Shown: positions 7,813-17,652, numbered from the stretch's first letter. The stretch is 36,817 bases of DNA from Ruminococcaceae bacterium UBA7212 (GCA_002490525.1 DKUE01000001.1:1-36817); one strand, 5' to 3'. Notes: generated by a model from the letters alone, not told the origin. Translations and numbers: made by a program.

Positions 7813-10266
7813 GTGTCTTGTCAAATTGCAAAGGTCGCGGTTGAAAATGCGGCGTACAGCTTTGATGATGCATTCGATTATGCTATCCCCGAATCTCTGC
7901 GCACCGCTGTACAGCCGGGTGTGCGTGTTTTGGTGCCGTTCGGCAGCGGAAATAAGAAACGCCAGGGCATGGTATTTGCCCTGCGCGAATACCGAACCGA
8001 AAAAAAGCTGAAATCCATTGCGGCGGTTTTAGATGAAGCCCCGCTCTTAAATAATGAGCTGTTACGTTTAGCCGTATTCCTGAAGGACAGAACCTTTTGC
8101 ACGCTGTTTGAGGCGGCAAAGGCACTGTTGCCGTCCGGGATAGGGCTTCATTTTGTGTTATCCTATATTTTTAATCCGAATTATTCAGGCGATTTCCGTT
8201 CGCTTTCTGCTGAAGAACGGCAGGCGGCGGAATACTTGCGGGAAAAAGCAGTTTATGTGAAACGCGAGAAGATTTTAAAGGACTTAGGCTTTAAATCCGA
8301 TGTCAAAATTCTGGAATCGCTTTTGGATCAAGGCATTTTGCTGAAAAATATGGATGCACAGCGAAAAATCGGTGACGCAACCGTGAAAATGGTGCGGTTG
8401 ACCGAGGCGTATTTTGCATCTGAAACGAAGCCGAAGTTTACACCGAAGCAAAAAGAGGTTATCTCTTTTTTAGAAAATGTCGGCACGGCTTCCGTAAAAG
8501 AAATATGTTATTTTACGGGCGTAACTGCCGCGGTGATTTCCACCTTGGCGGGCAAAAATTCGGTGGAGCTGTTTGAAAATGAAATTTTCCGAAAGCCGAA
8601 ATTTGAGCGTCAATCCTCTGTCCGCGAAAGCATTGCGCTGACCGCCGAGCAGGAAACCGCCTATCACGGGCTTCTTTCTTTAACAAAGTGTGAAAAAGCC
8701 GAAACCGCATTGCTGTTCGGTGTAACGGGTTCGGGCAAAACACAGGTTTTTTTAAAGCTGATTGATGCCGTTATGAAAAACGGGCGCAGCGTCATTTTAA
8801 TGGTACCTGAAATTTCCTTAACGCCGCAGATGCTGTCGATTTTTTACGCCCGTTACGGCAATGCGGTTGCGGTTCTGCACAGTGCGCTGTCTATGGGTGA
8901 ACGGCTGGATGAATGGAAACGCATTAAAAAGGGCGAGGCCAAAATTGCGCTCGGTACGCGCTCCGCTGTGTTTGCCCCGTTTGAAAACATTGGGCTCATC
9001 ATTATGGATGAGGAGCAGGAGCATACCTATAAATCCGAAATGACACCACGCTACCATGCGCGCGATGCGGCGCGATTTCGAGCGCGGAATCACAATGCTT
9101 TACTGTTGCTGGCGTCTGCAACACCGTCTGTTGAAACCTATGCGCGCGCAAAAAACGGGCAGTATAAGCTGTTTACCCTGAAAGAGCGTTACGGCAATGC
9201 GGTGCTTCCTGAGGTAATGACCGTGGATACAGTTCACCGTATCGGGGAGCCGTCTTCGGAACTGAGCGATGTTCTGCTGACCGAACTTCGAGAGAATTTG
9301 CAGGCGGGCAACCAGTCTATTTTGTTGCTGAACCGCCGCGGATACAATACCTTTGCGGCATGCAATGCCTGCGGAAAAGTGATGACATGTCCCAATTGCA
9401 GTATCTCGCTGACCTATCATGTGCGTAATCACAGGCTGATGTGCCATTATTGCGGCTATTCCGAGCCGTTTACTGAGGTTTGCCGCGAATGCGGCGAAAA
9501 GGCTGTAGCATATTCGGGGGCGGGTACACAGCATTTGGAAGATGCGCTTGCGGCGGCACTTCCCGAGGCACGTATATTGCGTCTGGATACCGATTCGACC
9601 GCTTCAAGATATTCTTTTGAAAAATCTCTAAAAAAGTTCACAAATTATGAGTATGATATAATGGTCGGTACGCAAATGGTGGCAAAGGGTCTGGATTTCC
9701 CGGATGTCACATTGGTCGGTGTGGTGTCTGTGGATGCTATGCTGTATAATGACGATTATAAAAGCGCCGAGCGCACCTTTGACCTTTTAACGCAGGTTGT
9801 CGGGCGTGCGGGGCGCGGGGACAAGGCGGGCAAGGCGATTATACAGACCGCTTTTCCCGACAATGAGGTGATTCGTCTGTCACAGCGGCAGGACTTTCCC
9901 GCATTTTTCGATTTGGAAATGCAAATTCGCCGTGCGATGGTGTATCCGCCGTTTTGCGATTTGTGTACGGTCGGTTTTATCGGAACAGACGAGCAATTGA
10001 CCAAAGGCGCGTCCAAGGTGTTTTTGGATATGCTGAAAGCGGCGCACAAAAACGATTATGCCGACCTTAGCTTGATCGCCCTCGGACCGATTGCTCCGAA
10101 GCTTGCGCGCGTATCGGGAAAATACCGTTTTCGTATCATTTTAAAATGCAAAAATTCCGCACGGTTTCGTGCGTTTCTTTCAAAACTGCTGAAGGATTTT
10201 TCCAAAAATAATACCTTCAAAAAAGTTACGGTTACAGCAGACATTAATCCTGAAAATATCTATTGA
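7813..10266 (+). CDS. priA: Primosomal protein N' (replication restart helicase)
   Basis: PriA is the 3'-5' superfamily-2 helicase that reloads the replisome at stalled forks. I place the start at GTG 7813, 6 bp after GAGGTG, giving 817 residues beginning VSCQIAKVAVENAAYSFDD, where the family normally starts; the frame stays open further back into rpoZ without support. The DNA-binding domain covers about 1-100. Walker A is GVTGSGKT (303-310). The Walker B box is DEEQEH (399-404), a variant of the commoner DEEH. Eight zinc cysteines are seen at 517, 520, 526, 529, 544, 547, 557 and 560. QVVGRAGRG-type motif VI follows. Confidence 0.95.
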   Translation: MSCQIAKVAVENAAYSFDDAFDYAIPESLRTAVQPGVRVLVPFGSGNKKRQGMVFALREYRTEKKLKSIAAVLDEAPLLNNELLRLAVFLKDRTFCTLFEAAKALLPSGIGLHFVLSYIFNPNYSGDFRSLSAEERQAAEYLREKAVYVKREKILKDLGFKSDVKILESLLDQGILLKNMDAQRKIGDATVKMVRLTEAYFASETKPKFTPKQKEVISFLENVGTASVKEICYFTGVTAAVISTLAGKNSVELFENEIFRKPKFERQSSVRESIALTAEQETAYHGLLSLTKCEKAETALLFGVTGSGKTQVFLKLIDAVMKNGRSVILMVPEISLTPQMLSIFYARYGNAVAVLHSALSMGERLDEWKRIKKGEAKIALGTRSAVFAPFENIGLIIMDEEQEHTYKSEMTPRYHARDAARFRARNHNALLLLASATPSVETYARAKNGQYKLFTLKERYGNAVLPEVMTVDTVHRIGEPSSELSDVLLTELRENLQAGNQSILLLNRRGYNTFAACNACGKVMTCPNCSISLTYHVRNHRLMCHYCGYSEPFTEVCRECGEKAVAYSGAGTQHLEDALAAALPEARILRLDTDSTASRYSFEKSLKKFTNYEYDIMVGTQMVAKGLDFPDVTLVGVVSVDAMLYNDDYKSAERTFDLLTQVVGRAGRGDKAGKAIIQTAFPDNEVIRLSQRQDFPAFFDLEMQIRRAMVYPPFCDLCTVGFIGTDEQLTKGASKVFLDMLKAAHKNDYADLSLIALGPIAPKLARVSGKYRFRIILKCKNSARFRAFLSKLLKDFSKNNTFKKVTVTADINPENIY

Positions 10267-10276
10267 GGTGAAAAAT

Positions 10277-10765
10277 ATGGCGATTCGAAATATTCGCACA
10301 AAAGGCGACCCGATTTTAAAATTAAAAAGCCGTAGGGTGGAAAAGTTTGACCGGCGGCTGTTTACGCTCTTAGATGATATGCGCGATACCATGTATGAAG
10401 CGGACGGCTGCGGGCTGGCGGCGGTGCAGGTCGGCGTTTTAAAACGCGTCGTGGTTATTGATGTGGGCGAAGGACTTTTAGAACTGATAAATCCTGAAAT
10501 TGCAGAGGTGAAAGGGGAACAGTGCGCCGCTGAAGGGTGTTTGTCTTTGCCGGGGGAAAGCGGCGTGACGCTTCGCCCGATGTGGGTGCGTGTCTGTGCA
10601 CAAAACCGTAACGGCGAAACAGTCGAATATACGGGAGAGGGACTGCTTGCGCGCGCATTTTGCCATGAAATTGACCATCTGGATGGGCATCTGTATACGG
10701 AGCGCTTGGCGCCTGCCGCCGTGATTGACCGTATCCGCGCGGAAAACCCGAATTGGGAGGAATGA
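10277..10765 (+). CDS. def: Peptide deformylase
   Basis: Def removes the formyl group from the N-terminal methionine of new proteins. With the ATG at 10277, 6 bp after GAGGTG, the protein has 162 residues. All three metal-site motifs are present: GCGLAAVQVG (44-53) with Gln51, EGCLSLP (86-92) with ligand Cys88, and CHEIDHLDG (129-137) with ligands His130 and His134 and the catalytic Glu131. Motif 1 has Val where most members have Pro (GLAAPQ). fmt begins 2 bp after its stop, so the enzymes that add and remove formyl groups are co-translated. Confidence 0.95.
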   Translation: MAIRNIRTKGDPILKLKSRRVEKFDRRLFTLLDDMRDTMYEADGCGLAAVQVGVLKRVVVIDVGEGLLELINPEIAEVKGEQCAAEGCLSLPGESGVTLRPMWVRVCAQNRNGETVEYTGEGLLARAFCHEIDHLDGHLYTERLAPAAVIDRIRAENPNWEE

Positions 10766-10767
10766 GA

Positions 10768-11709
10768 ATGCGCATCGTTTTTATGGGCACGCCCGATTTT
10801 GCCGTGCCGTGCTTGCAGCGCTTGATTGCGGACGGAGAAGAGGTCGTCGGCGTATTTACACAGCCTGACAAGCCCAAAGGACGCGGTTACGCATTGACAC
10901 CTCCGCCTGTAAAGGCGGAGGCGCTGAAACACAACATTCCTGTTTTTCAGCCGAAAAGCATGCGTGACGGCGAAGCGCTTGCTGTATTGGAACAGTTACG
11001 GCCCGACCTCAGCGTTGTAGTCGCCTATGGGAAAATTTTGCCGAAGGAAATTTTGTATTTTCCGAAATACAATTCCATCAATATTCATGCCTCGCTTTTG
11101 CCAAAATACAGAGGGGCGGCGCCGATTCAGTGGGTCATTTTAAACGGCGAAGAAAAAACAGGCGTGACTTCCATGCAAATGGATGACGGCATTGACACGG
11201 GTGATATGCTCTTAAAAGCAGAAATATCCATTCCGCCGAATATGTCAGGCGGAGAACTGCACGATGCACTGTCTTCGCTCGGTGCACAGGTGCTTTCCGA
11301 TACGCTGAAAGCACTGAAGAGCGGTGCGTTGCATCCAACCCCGCAAACGGGAGAGAGCAATTATGCGCCGATGCTGACAAAGGCGCTTTGCCCGATTGAT
11401 TTTTCACGCTCTGCACAGGAAATTCACAATCATGTGCGCGGGCTTTCGCCTTTCCCGGCGGCAACCGCCGTATTGCACGGCAAACGCATAAAAATTTATC
11501 GTACACAGCTTACCGAAAACCGCAGTGCGGCGTCTGCGGGTACAATTGTTTCAGCTGCGGACGGCATAGAGGTGGCATGCGGGGACGGCAGAACACTCTG
11601 CATTACCGAATTGCAGCCCGAAGGTAAAAAACGCATGACAGCCAAGGCCTTTTTGGTCGGGCATAAATTGCAGGCGGGCGAAAGGTTTGCAGAATCGGAT
11701 ACAAGGTGA
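10768..11709 (+). CDS. fmt: Methionyl-tRNA formyltransferase
   Basis: Fmt formylates Met-tRNAfMet using 10-formyl-tetrahydrofolate. The canonical start MRIVFMGTPDFAVP fixes the ATG at 10768, 7 bp after GGGAGG; an in-frame ATG at 10762 is too close to that site. Catalytic residues Asn105, His107 (in SINIHASLLPKYRGAAPIQW, 103-122) and Asp143 (GIDTGD) are present. The C-terminal OB-like tRNA-binding domain begins near 205. Length is 313 residues, normal. The C-terminus runs beyond the point where an upstream, poorly supported start of the next gene would lie; the preferred start of that gene is 4 bp after this stop. Confidence 0.95.
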   Translation: MRIVFMGTPDFAVPCLQRLIADGEEVVGVFTQPDKPKGRGYALTPPPVKAEALKHNIPVFQPKSMRDGEALAVLEQLRPDLSVVVAYGKILPKEILYFPKYNSINIHASLLPKYRGAAPIQWVILNGEEKTGVTSMQMDDGIDTGDMLLKAEISIPPNMSGGELHDALSSLGAQVLSDTLKALKSGALHPTPQTGESNYAPMLTKALCPIDFSRSAQEIHNHVRGLSPFPAATAVLHGKRIKIYRTQLTENRSAASAGTIVSAADGIEVACGDGRTLCITELQPEGKKRMTAKAFLVGHKLQAGERFAESDTR

Positions 11710-11713
11710 TTAT

Positions 11714-12397
11714 ATGTATTTGGATTACTACTATTTTATCTTAATTGTTCCCGTTTTAATTATATCTCTCGTTGCACAGGGACGTGTAAATTCTGCCTAT
11801 AACCGCTTTTCGCGTGTACAGAATCGCCGCGGAATGACCGGGGCGATGGCGGCTCAAGCGGTTTTGGATTTTTACGGTGTGCAGAATGTGCGTATTGAAC
11901 ATGTACGCGGCAGACTCAACGACCATTATGACCCGCGCAGCAACGTAATTCGCCTGTCCGACGGCGTTTACGGCAGCTGTTCCATTGCCGCAATCGGTAT
12001 CGCCTGCCATGAGGCGGGGCATGCCGCACAGCATGCGGAGGACTATACACCCATAAGAGTGCGCAATGCTTTTTTGCTGCCTGCCCAAATCGGTTCAAAT
12101 GCAGCTGTACCGCTTGCGATTCTCGGCATTTTTCTGGGCTCACAGTTTTTAATCAATTTCGGCATTATTTTGTATGCAACCGTTATGCTGTTTCAGCTTT
12201 GCACTTTGCCTGTAGAGTTTAATGCGAGCCGCCGCGCACTGTCTGTGATTGAAAATACGGGACTTTTGGCGGCAGAGGAATTCGGCGGTGTACAAAGGGT
12301 TTTGCGTGCGGCAGCCATGACTTATGTTGCCTCTTTTGCAATGTCCGCCGCGAATCTGTTGCGTCTGATTCTGCTTTCCAAAAACAGAAGGGATTAA
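11714..12397 (+). CDS. YugP-like zinc metallopeptidase (membrane)
   Basis: This 227-residue protein belongs to the neutral zinc metallopeptidase family (Zn_peptidase_2, B. subtilis YugP). It begins MYLDYYYFILIVPVLIIS, an N-terminal membrane helix. The zinc motif HEAGH is at 99-103, followed by two or three further hydrophobic segments (about 120-160 and 200-215). The family commonly sits between fmt and rsmB in Clostridia, as here. Its substrate is unknown. The ATG at 11714 follows AAGGTG; the frame extends back into fmt but without a ribosome site. Confidence 0.85.
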   Translation: MYLDYYYFILIVPVLIISLVAQGRVNSAYNRFSRVQNRRGMTGAMAAQAVLDFYGVQNVRIEHVRGRLNDHYDPRSNVIRLSDGVYGSCSIAAIGIACHEAGHAAQHAEDYTPIRVRNAFLLPAQIGSNAAVPLAILGIFLGSQFLINFGIILYATVMLFQLCTLPVEFNASRRALSVIENTGLLAAEEFGGVQRVLRAAAMTYVASFAMSAANLLRLILLSKNRRD

Positions 12398-12401
12398 ATC
12401 T

Positions 12402-13715
12402 ATGAATGAACGGCAAACGGCGTTTCAAATTTTAAACCGAATCGAGCGCGGAAATGCATATTCCAATTTGGTACTGGATGCACAGCTGAAGCAGGGGAAT
12501 GTGGGTTCATCTGCCTTTATCACCGCACTGGTTTACGGTGTAACGGAGCGGAAAATCACTTTGGATTATATTTTATCCGCATTTTTACGCCAACCGATTA
12601 AAAAACTGCGTCCCGAGGTGCTGACGGCACTTCGTATGGGCGTGTACCAGTTAAAGTATATGGATAAAATCCCCGAGTCCGCCGCAGTCAACGAAAGCGT
12701 AAAGCTTGTCAAAAAAAACGGCTGCGCCTATGCGGCGGGGTTGGTGAACTCCGTTCTGCGCAAAGCGGCGGCAAGCGAAATTACATATCCCGACAAGAGT
12801 GATTTCATAAAGTATTTAAGTATACGCTATTCTTGTCCGCCGTCTTTGGTTTCGCATTATATACACGATTACGGCACGGAAAACGCCGAAGGGATTTTGT
12901 CTTCCTCTGTCGGTGCGGCGGAAACGGTTCTGCGGGTAAACACTTTAAAAACCGATACAGCGCATTTGCATGAAATATTGCGTGAGCAGGGCTTTGAGAC
13001 TGAATTCGGCATGCTGAAAAATACGCTTACCGTTAAAAGCGGCGGTGCAGTTTCTGCCTGTAAGGCTTATTTTGACGGTTTTTTTCATGTGCAGGATTAT
13101 GCGAGCGCTTATTGTGTTGAAGCGCTTGATTTGCATCCCGGTCAGATTTTTGCGGACGTGTGTGCCGCACCCGGCGGCAAAACCTTTACCGCCGCACAGA
13201 TTATGCAAAACCGCGGAAAAATTTATGCCTTTGATTTATACGAACAGCGTGTAAAATTGATTGCGGACGGTGCGCGCAGGCTGGGTATTTCAGTCATAGA
13301 TGCAAAAGTACACAACGCGTCCGAAGCACTTCCTGAATTGTACGGCACTGCCGACCGAGTGCTCTGCGATGTGCCTTGCTCAGGGCTCGGTACCATTCGC
13401 CGCAAGCCGGAAATACGCTATAAGGATTTGACGTTTGTTGACAATCTGACCGAATTACAGTATAATATTTTAATCAATGCGTCTAAACTGCTGAAAACGG
13501 ACGGTATTTTGGTGTATTCCACCTGTACGTTGAACCGTGCGGAAAACGAAGCGGTATGTGACCGTTTCTCAGCGGAAAATCCCGATTTCGAAAGAACGGA
13601 TGACTATCGGACGCTGTTGCCGCATAAAGATGGAACGGACGGGTTCTTCTTTGCACGGTTTAGCCGAAGGCGTGAATTTAAACCGTCCGGCTTAGGAGAA
13701 AATAAACGTGGGTAA
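12402..13715 (+). CDS. rsmB: 16S rRNA (cytosine-967 C5)-methyltransferase
   Basis: RsmB (Sun/Fmu) methylates C967 of 16S rRNA with S-adenosylmethionine. A NusB-like helical domain fills about 1-125. The methyltransferase domain carries the SAM motif DVCAAPGGKT (252-261), the nucleophile-side motif DVPCSGLGT (323-331) with Cys326, and YSTCTL (372-377) with the second Cys375. The 437-residue length is normal. It starts 4 bp after the metallopeptidase gene and overlaps rlmN by 8 bp, so this rRNA-modification pair is translated together. Confidence 0.95.
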   Translation: MNERQTAFQILNRIERGNAYSNLVLDAQLKQGNVGSSAFITALVYGVTERKITLDYILSAFLRQPIKKLRPEVLTALRMGVYQLKYMDKIPESAAVNESVKLVKKNGCAYAAGLVNSVLRKAAASEITYPDKSDFIKYLSIRYSCPPSLVSHYIHDYGTENAEGILSSSVGAAETVLRVNTLKTDTAHLHEILREQGFETEFGMLKNTLTVKSGGAVSACKAYFDGFFHVQDYASAYCVEALDLHPGQIFADVCAAPGGKTFTAAQIMQNRGKIYAFDLYEQRVKLIADGARRLGISVIDAKVHNASEALPELYGTADRVLCDVPCSGLGTIRRKPEIRYKDLTFVDNLTELQYNILINASKLLKTDGILVYSTCTLNRAENEAVCDRFSAENPDFERTDDYRTLLPHKDGTDGFFFARFSRRREFKPSGLGENKRG

Positions 13716-14745
13716 ACTGGATATTCGCTCTTTAAATTTTACAGAATTGACCGATGTACTGACAAACAGGGGCTTGCCGAAATTCCGCGCGGTACAGGTT
13801 TATGCTTGGCTGCATGAAAAGGGTGTTTCGGATTTTTCGGAAATGACCAATCTGCCGAAAGCTCTGCGCGAGACGCTCGCGGAAGAATGTACACTGCATA
13901 ACTGCAAGATTGACACAAAGCTTGTATCCACCTTGGATGAAACTGTAAAATACCTTTTTGAATTGGGCGAGGGTGAGTACGTTGAAAGCGTCGTAATGAA
14001 GTATAAATACGGTTACACGATTTGTATTTCCACACAGCTCGGCTGTAAAATGGGCTGTTCCTTCTGTGCCTCTGCTATCGGCGGGTTTCGTCGGCATCTA
14101 TTGCCGTCCGAAATGCTTTCGGAGATTTTAACGGCACAAAGGGACCTCGGCGTGCGCATCTCCCACATCGTTTTGATGGGCACGGGTGAACCGCTGGACA
14201 ATTATGACAATGTACTACGCTTTTTGGAATTGGTGACCGATGAGAAGGGCTTAAATATCAGCATGCGCCATATTTCGCTTTCCACCTGCGGTGTAGTACC
14301 GCGGATATACGATTTGGCAGAAAAGCGCTTGGGACTGACGCTTTCGGTGTCTCTGCATGCGCCGAACGATGCGATTCGTTCTAAGACTATGCCCGTCAAT
14401 CAAAAATGGAGTGTGGAAACGCTTTTGGAAGCATGCCGCTACTATACCGAAGTGACTTCTCGGCGTATTTCTTTTGAATATGCGATGATTGACTCGTTTA
14501 ATGACAGCGATGCCTGTGCACGGGAATTGGCGTCCCGTCTGCGCGGTATGCTGTGTCATATCAATCTGATTCCTGTCAATACTGTCAGGGAGAAGAATTA
14601 TCAAAAAAGCTCTGAGGACCGTCTGAGGCGGTTTTCACAAATTTTGGAGCAGAACGGACTGACGGTTACCGTCAGACGTACCCTCGGCAGCGATATTAAC
14701 GCTTCCTGCGGGCAGCTACGGGCTTCCAAAACACAAAGAAGGTGA
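13708..14745 (+). CDS. rlmN: 23S rRNA/tRNA adenine-C2 methyltransferase (radical SAM)
   Basis: RlmN uses radical SAM chemistry to methylate C2 of A2503 in 23S rRNA and of A37 in some tRNAs. The cluster motif is CKMGCSFC (Cys113, 117, 120), and the C-terminal catalytic cysteine is Cys334 in NASCGQLR. The GEPLDNYDNV stretch near 156-165 is also typical. GTG 13708 is used, with the AGGAG site 11 bp upstream inside rsmB. The 345-residue length is normal. It lacks features of Cfr, the C8-methylating relative, as far as can be judged by eye, so I see no reason to suspect antibiotic resistance. Confidence 0.94.
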   Translation: MGKLDIRSLNFTELTDVLTNRGLPKFRAVQVYAWLHEKGVSDFSEMTNLPKALRETLAEECTLHNCKIDTKLVSTLDETVKYLFELGEGEYVESVVMKYKYGYTICISTQLGCKMGCSFCASAIGGFRRHLLPSEMLSEILTAQRDLGVRISHIVLMGTGEPLDNYDNVLRFLELVTDEKGLNISMRHISLSTCGVVPRIYDLAEKRLGLTLSVSLHAPNDAIRSKTMPVNQKWSVETLLEACRYYTEVTSRRISFEYAMIDSFNDSDACARELASRLRGMLCHINLIPVNTVREKNYQKSSEDRLRRFSQILEQNGLTVTVRRTLGSDINASCGQLRASKTQRR

Positions 14746-14751
14746 TCTTTT

Positions 14752-15480
14752 TTGAAAATTGTAGCAAAAACCGATGTCGGAAAGGTGCGCGAAAGCAACC
14801 AGGACGCGTACGCGGCGGGGGAACTGCCCGACGGTGTCGCGTGGGCGGTTGTCTGTGACGGCATGGGCGGTGCCGCAGGCGGAAATGTGGCTTCCACCAC
14901 ATCTGTAAAAATCATTTCAGAGCAGATTACATCCGCTTACCGTGCATCTATGCGCGGCAAGTCCATTAAGAATATGCTTGTATCTGCCATCAGCGCCGCA
15001 AATATCAGCGTCTATGATTTGGGTAAATCCAACGCTGCGCTTTCGGGCATGGGCACAACCGTTGTGTGTGCTGTGGTCACAGAGGATGTGGCTTACATTG
15101 CGCATGCGGGCGACAGCCGTGCTTATATGCTGACAGAGGGCAAGCTGGTTCAGCTGACAAAAGATCATTCTGTTGTGCAAGAGTTGGTGGAGACGGGAAA
15201 AATTACCGAGTCGGAGGCTAAACAGCATCCGAATAAGAATATTATTACACGTGCGCTCGGTGTACTTCCCGAAATTCAAATTGATTTTTATGAACAGCCT
15301 ATCGGCAAAAATGACGTTTTGCTTTTATGCACAGACGGCTTAACCAATTTTGTAGAGAGTGAGGAAATTTGCAAAATTACCGAATCCTGCTCATACTACG
15401 AATTTGCCGAAACCCTTGTGGAAAAGGCGAACGAACACGGCGGCGGGGACAATGTTACCGTAGTCACAATCGGTTTTTAA
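14752..15480 (+). CDS. stp: PP2C-type protein serine/threonine phosphatase
   Basis: This 242-residue metal-dependent phosphatase reverses phosphorylation by the adjacent PASTA kinase, as PrpC does in Bacillus. Motifs seen: VRESNQDAY (12-20) with Asp18, CDGMGG (35-40) with Asp36, HAGDSRAYM near 118-126, LCTDGLTNF near 195-203, and the closing GGGDNVTVV. The start is TTG at 14752 after AAGGTGA; no ATG is near. It begins 6 bp after rlmN and is followed by pknB after 12 bp, the conserved phosphatase-kinase-rsgA order. Confidence 0.94.
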   Translation: MKIVAKTDVGKVRESNQDAYAAGELPDGVAWAVVCDGMGGAAGGNVASTTSVKIISEQITSAYRASMRGKSIKNMLVSAISAANISVYDLGKSNAALSGMGTTVVCAVVTEDVAYIAHAGDSRAYMLTEGKLVQLTKDHSVVQELVETGKITESEAKQHPNKNIITRALGVLPEIQIDFYEQPIGKNDVLLLCTDGLTNFVESEEICKITESCSYYEFAETLVEKANEHGGGDNVTVVTIGF

Positions 15481-15492
15481 GGAGTTGAAATT

Positions 15493-17640
15493 ATGGAAAA
15501 TTATTGCGGAAAGCGTTTAGACGGCAGATATGAAATCCGTGAAATCATCGGTGTCGGCGGCATGGCTGTAGTATATAAAGCTTATGACAATATTGACGAC
15601 CGCATTGTTGCCATTAAAATTTTGAAAGAGGAATTTTTGGCGAATGAAGAATTCCGCCGCCGTTTTAAAAATGAGGCAAAAGCCATTGCAGTGTTGTCAC
15701 ATCCGAACATTGTAAAGGTTTACGATGTCAGTTTCGGCGACCGTCTGCAATATATTGTAATGGAATATATTGAGGGCATTACCCTTAAAGAATACATTGA
15801 ACAGCAAAAAACGGTGAATTGGAAAGAAGCAGTACACTTTGTTAATCAGATTTTAAAAGCGTTGCAGCATGCGCATGACAAGGGTATTGTACACCGCGAT
15901 ATCAAACCGCAGAACATTATGCTCTTGCAGGACGGTACGATTAAAGTCAGCGACTTCGGCATTGCACGTTTTTCACGCGGCGATACCAGAACCATGACCG
16001 AAAGCGCCATCGGTTCTGTCCATTATATCAGTCCCGAGCAGGCGCGCGGCGAAATTACGGATGACAAAGCGGATTTATACTCTGTCGGCGTAGTGATGTA
16101 CGAGATGCTGACAGGGCAGTTGCCGTTCCAGTCGGACAGCGCCGTCTCGGTTGCCATTATGCAGTTACAGCAGGAGGCAAAGCGTCCGCGTGAAATCAAT
16201 CCGGATATTCCTTTGGGGCTTGAGCAAATCACCTTACGCGCTATGCAGAAAAATGCGCGGGACCGTTATCAGTCTGCGTCCGAAATGCTTTTGGATTTAG
16301 ACGAATTCCGTAAAAATCCGTCTATAAAATTTGATTATAATTATTTTGTGGACAGCGATCCGACGCGCTTCGTGGAACCCAAACGTGTGCCGCCGGCGAA
16401 AGCACCTGCAAATGCGGTCAAAACCGAACCCGAGGAAGAAACGGAAGAAAAAGAGCCGAGCAAAACCATGCCGATTCTGTTTGGTGTCATTGCAGGTCTG
16501 GTAGTGATTATTGCCATCTTTGTCGGCGTATTTCTCGGCAGAAATGCAAAGAAAGTGGAAGTCCCGAATTTTGTCGGCATGAATTATAACGATGAAATTT
16601 CGGGTAACGCTCTGTATACGGAAAACTTCGTATTTGAAACTGAGTCCGTCTACAGCAGTGATGCGGAACCCGGTGTGGTGCTCAAACAAAATCCTGATGC
16701 GAAAACCAAAATCCGCAAGGGGAAAACCATAAAACTGGAAATCGCCTACAATGATGACAGCGTTTTGGTTTCGGGTATTGTCGGACTCTCTGCGGAAGAG
16801 GCGGAGGCGAAGCTCAAAAAGAGCGGCTTTGATGTGAAAATCATTCTCCAATATGATAAAAATGCCAAAGAGGGTATTGTATTTGATACCTATCCTGCGG
16901 AGGGGGCGTACGGCGAAAAGGGGTCACTGGTCACTATTTATGTCGCCACCAATGAAAATCCTGATGCCGCGGCTGTGCCGAATGTAGTGGGCTACAGTCA
17001 GGACATTGCCAAAAAACTGCTTGAAAGCGCGGGCTTCAAGGTCGGCAATGTGACTGAATCGAACAGTGATAAGCCGAAGGGTATGGTAATTTCGCAGTCG
17101 CCTAACGGGACTGAAACCGCAGAAAAGGGTGCGTCCGTTGCATTGGTAGTCAGCAACGGTGTTCCCGAAGCGACTTCAACCACTATTTCCGTAAAATTGC
17201 CGAAATCCAGCGGCGGTTCAGGTACGTTAAAGGTATTTTTGAACAGTACGCTTTACAATTCGGACAGCGAACAGTTCCCGCGTGAGGTCAGCTTTTCGGG
17301 TGAGACCATTACCATCACGCTTAAGGGCTCAGGCGCAAATAATACCTATCAGGTTTTGATTGATGACTACGAAATCCAAAGCGGTAAAATTGACTTTACA
17401 AAGACACCCGCTGCGGTGACGGATGTTCAAAACAAAGAATTCCCTGTATCCGTACCGAACGTAACCGGGCAATCCGTTTCAGAGGCGAAGGATAAATTAA
17501 ATGCTTCCGGGTTTACAAATATTACGATTACGGATGAGAGTGGTAAAAATGTTTCTTCGGGTACCGTGAAGGAACAAACCCCGGGGCAAAATGAGAAAGT
17601 CGTGCCATCTACGGAAATTAAACTGATTGTCGGTTCTTAA
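15493..17640 (+). CDS. pknB: PASTA-domain serine/threonine protein kinase
   Basis: This 715-residue membrane kinase senses peptidoglycan or lipid II and controls growth, division and, in Bacillus, spore germination. The kinase domain (about 13-272) has the Gly-loop GVGGMAVVYK (20-29), Lys42, HRD (134-136) and DFG (154-156). An acidic linker leads to one membrane helix (about 327-348). Outside the cell are PASTA repeats at about 353-418, 421-486 and 491-556, a Ser/Thr-rich beta-like domain of about 562-640 that does not look like PASTA, and a last PASTA at about 648-715. The extra domain is discussed as a finding. Confidence 0.95.
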   Translation: MENYCGKRLDGRYEIREIIGVGGMAVVYKAYDNIDDRIVAIKILKEEFLANEEFRRRFKNEAKAIAVLSHPNIVKVYDVSFGDRLQYIVMEYIEGITLKEYIEQQKTVNWKEAVHFVNQILKALQHAHDKGIVHRDIKPQNIMLLQDGTIKVSDFGIARFSRGDTRTMTESAIGSVHYISPEQARGEITDDKADLYSVGVVMYEMLTGQLPFQSDSAVSVAIMQLQQEAKRPREINPDIPLGLEQITLRAMQKNARDRYQSASEMLLDLDEFRKNPSIKFDYNYFVDSDPTRFVEPKRVPPAKAPANAVKTEPEEETEEKEPSKTMPILFGVIAGLVVIIAIFVGVFLGRNAKKVEVPNFVGMNYNDEISGNALYTENFVFETESVYSSDAEPGVVLKQNPDAKTKIRKGKTIKLEIAYNDDSVLVSGIVGLSAEEAEAKLKKSGFDVKIILQYDKNAKEGIVFDTYPAEGAYGEKGSLVTIYVATNENPDAAAVPNVVGYSQDIAKKLLESAGFKVGNVTESNSDKPKGMVISQSPNGTETAEKGASVALVVSNGVPEATSTTISVKLPKSSGGSGTLKVFLNSTLYNSDSEQFPREVSFSGETITITLKGSGANNTYQVLIDDYEIQSGKIDFTKTPAAVTDVQNKEFPVSVPNVTGQSVSEAKDKLNASGFTNITITDESGKNVSSGTVKEQTPGQNEKVVPSTEIKLIVGS

Positions 17641-17652
17641 TTCGGAGTATTT

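Noticed and set aside
13708..14745. rlmN as the resistance methyltransferase Cfr
   Set aside because: Gene position and motifs match housekeeping RlmN; no resistance-gene or mobile context is present.
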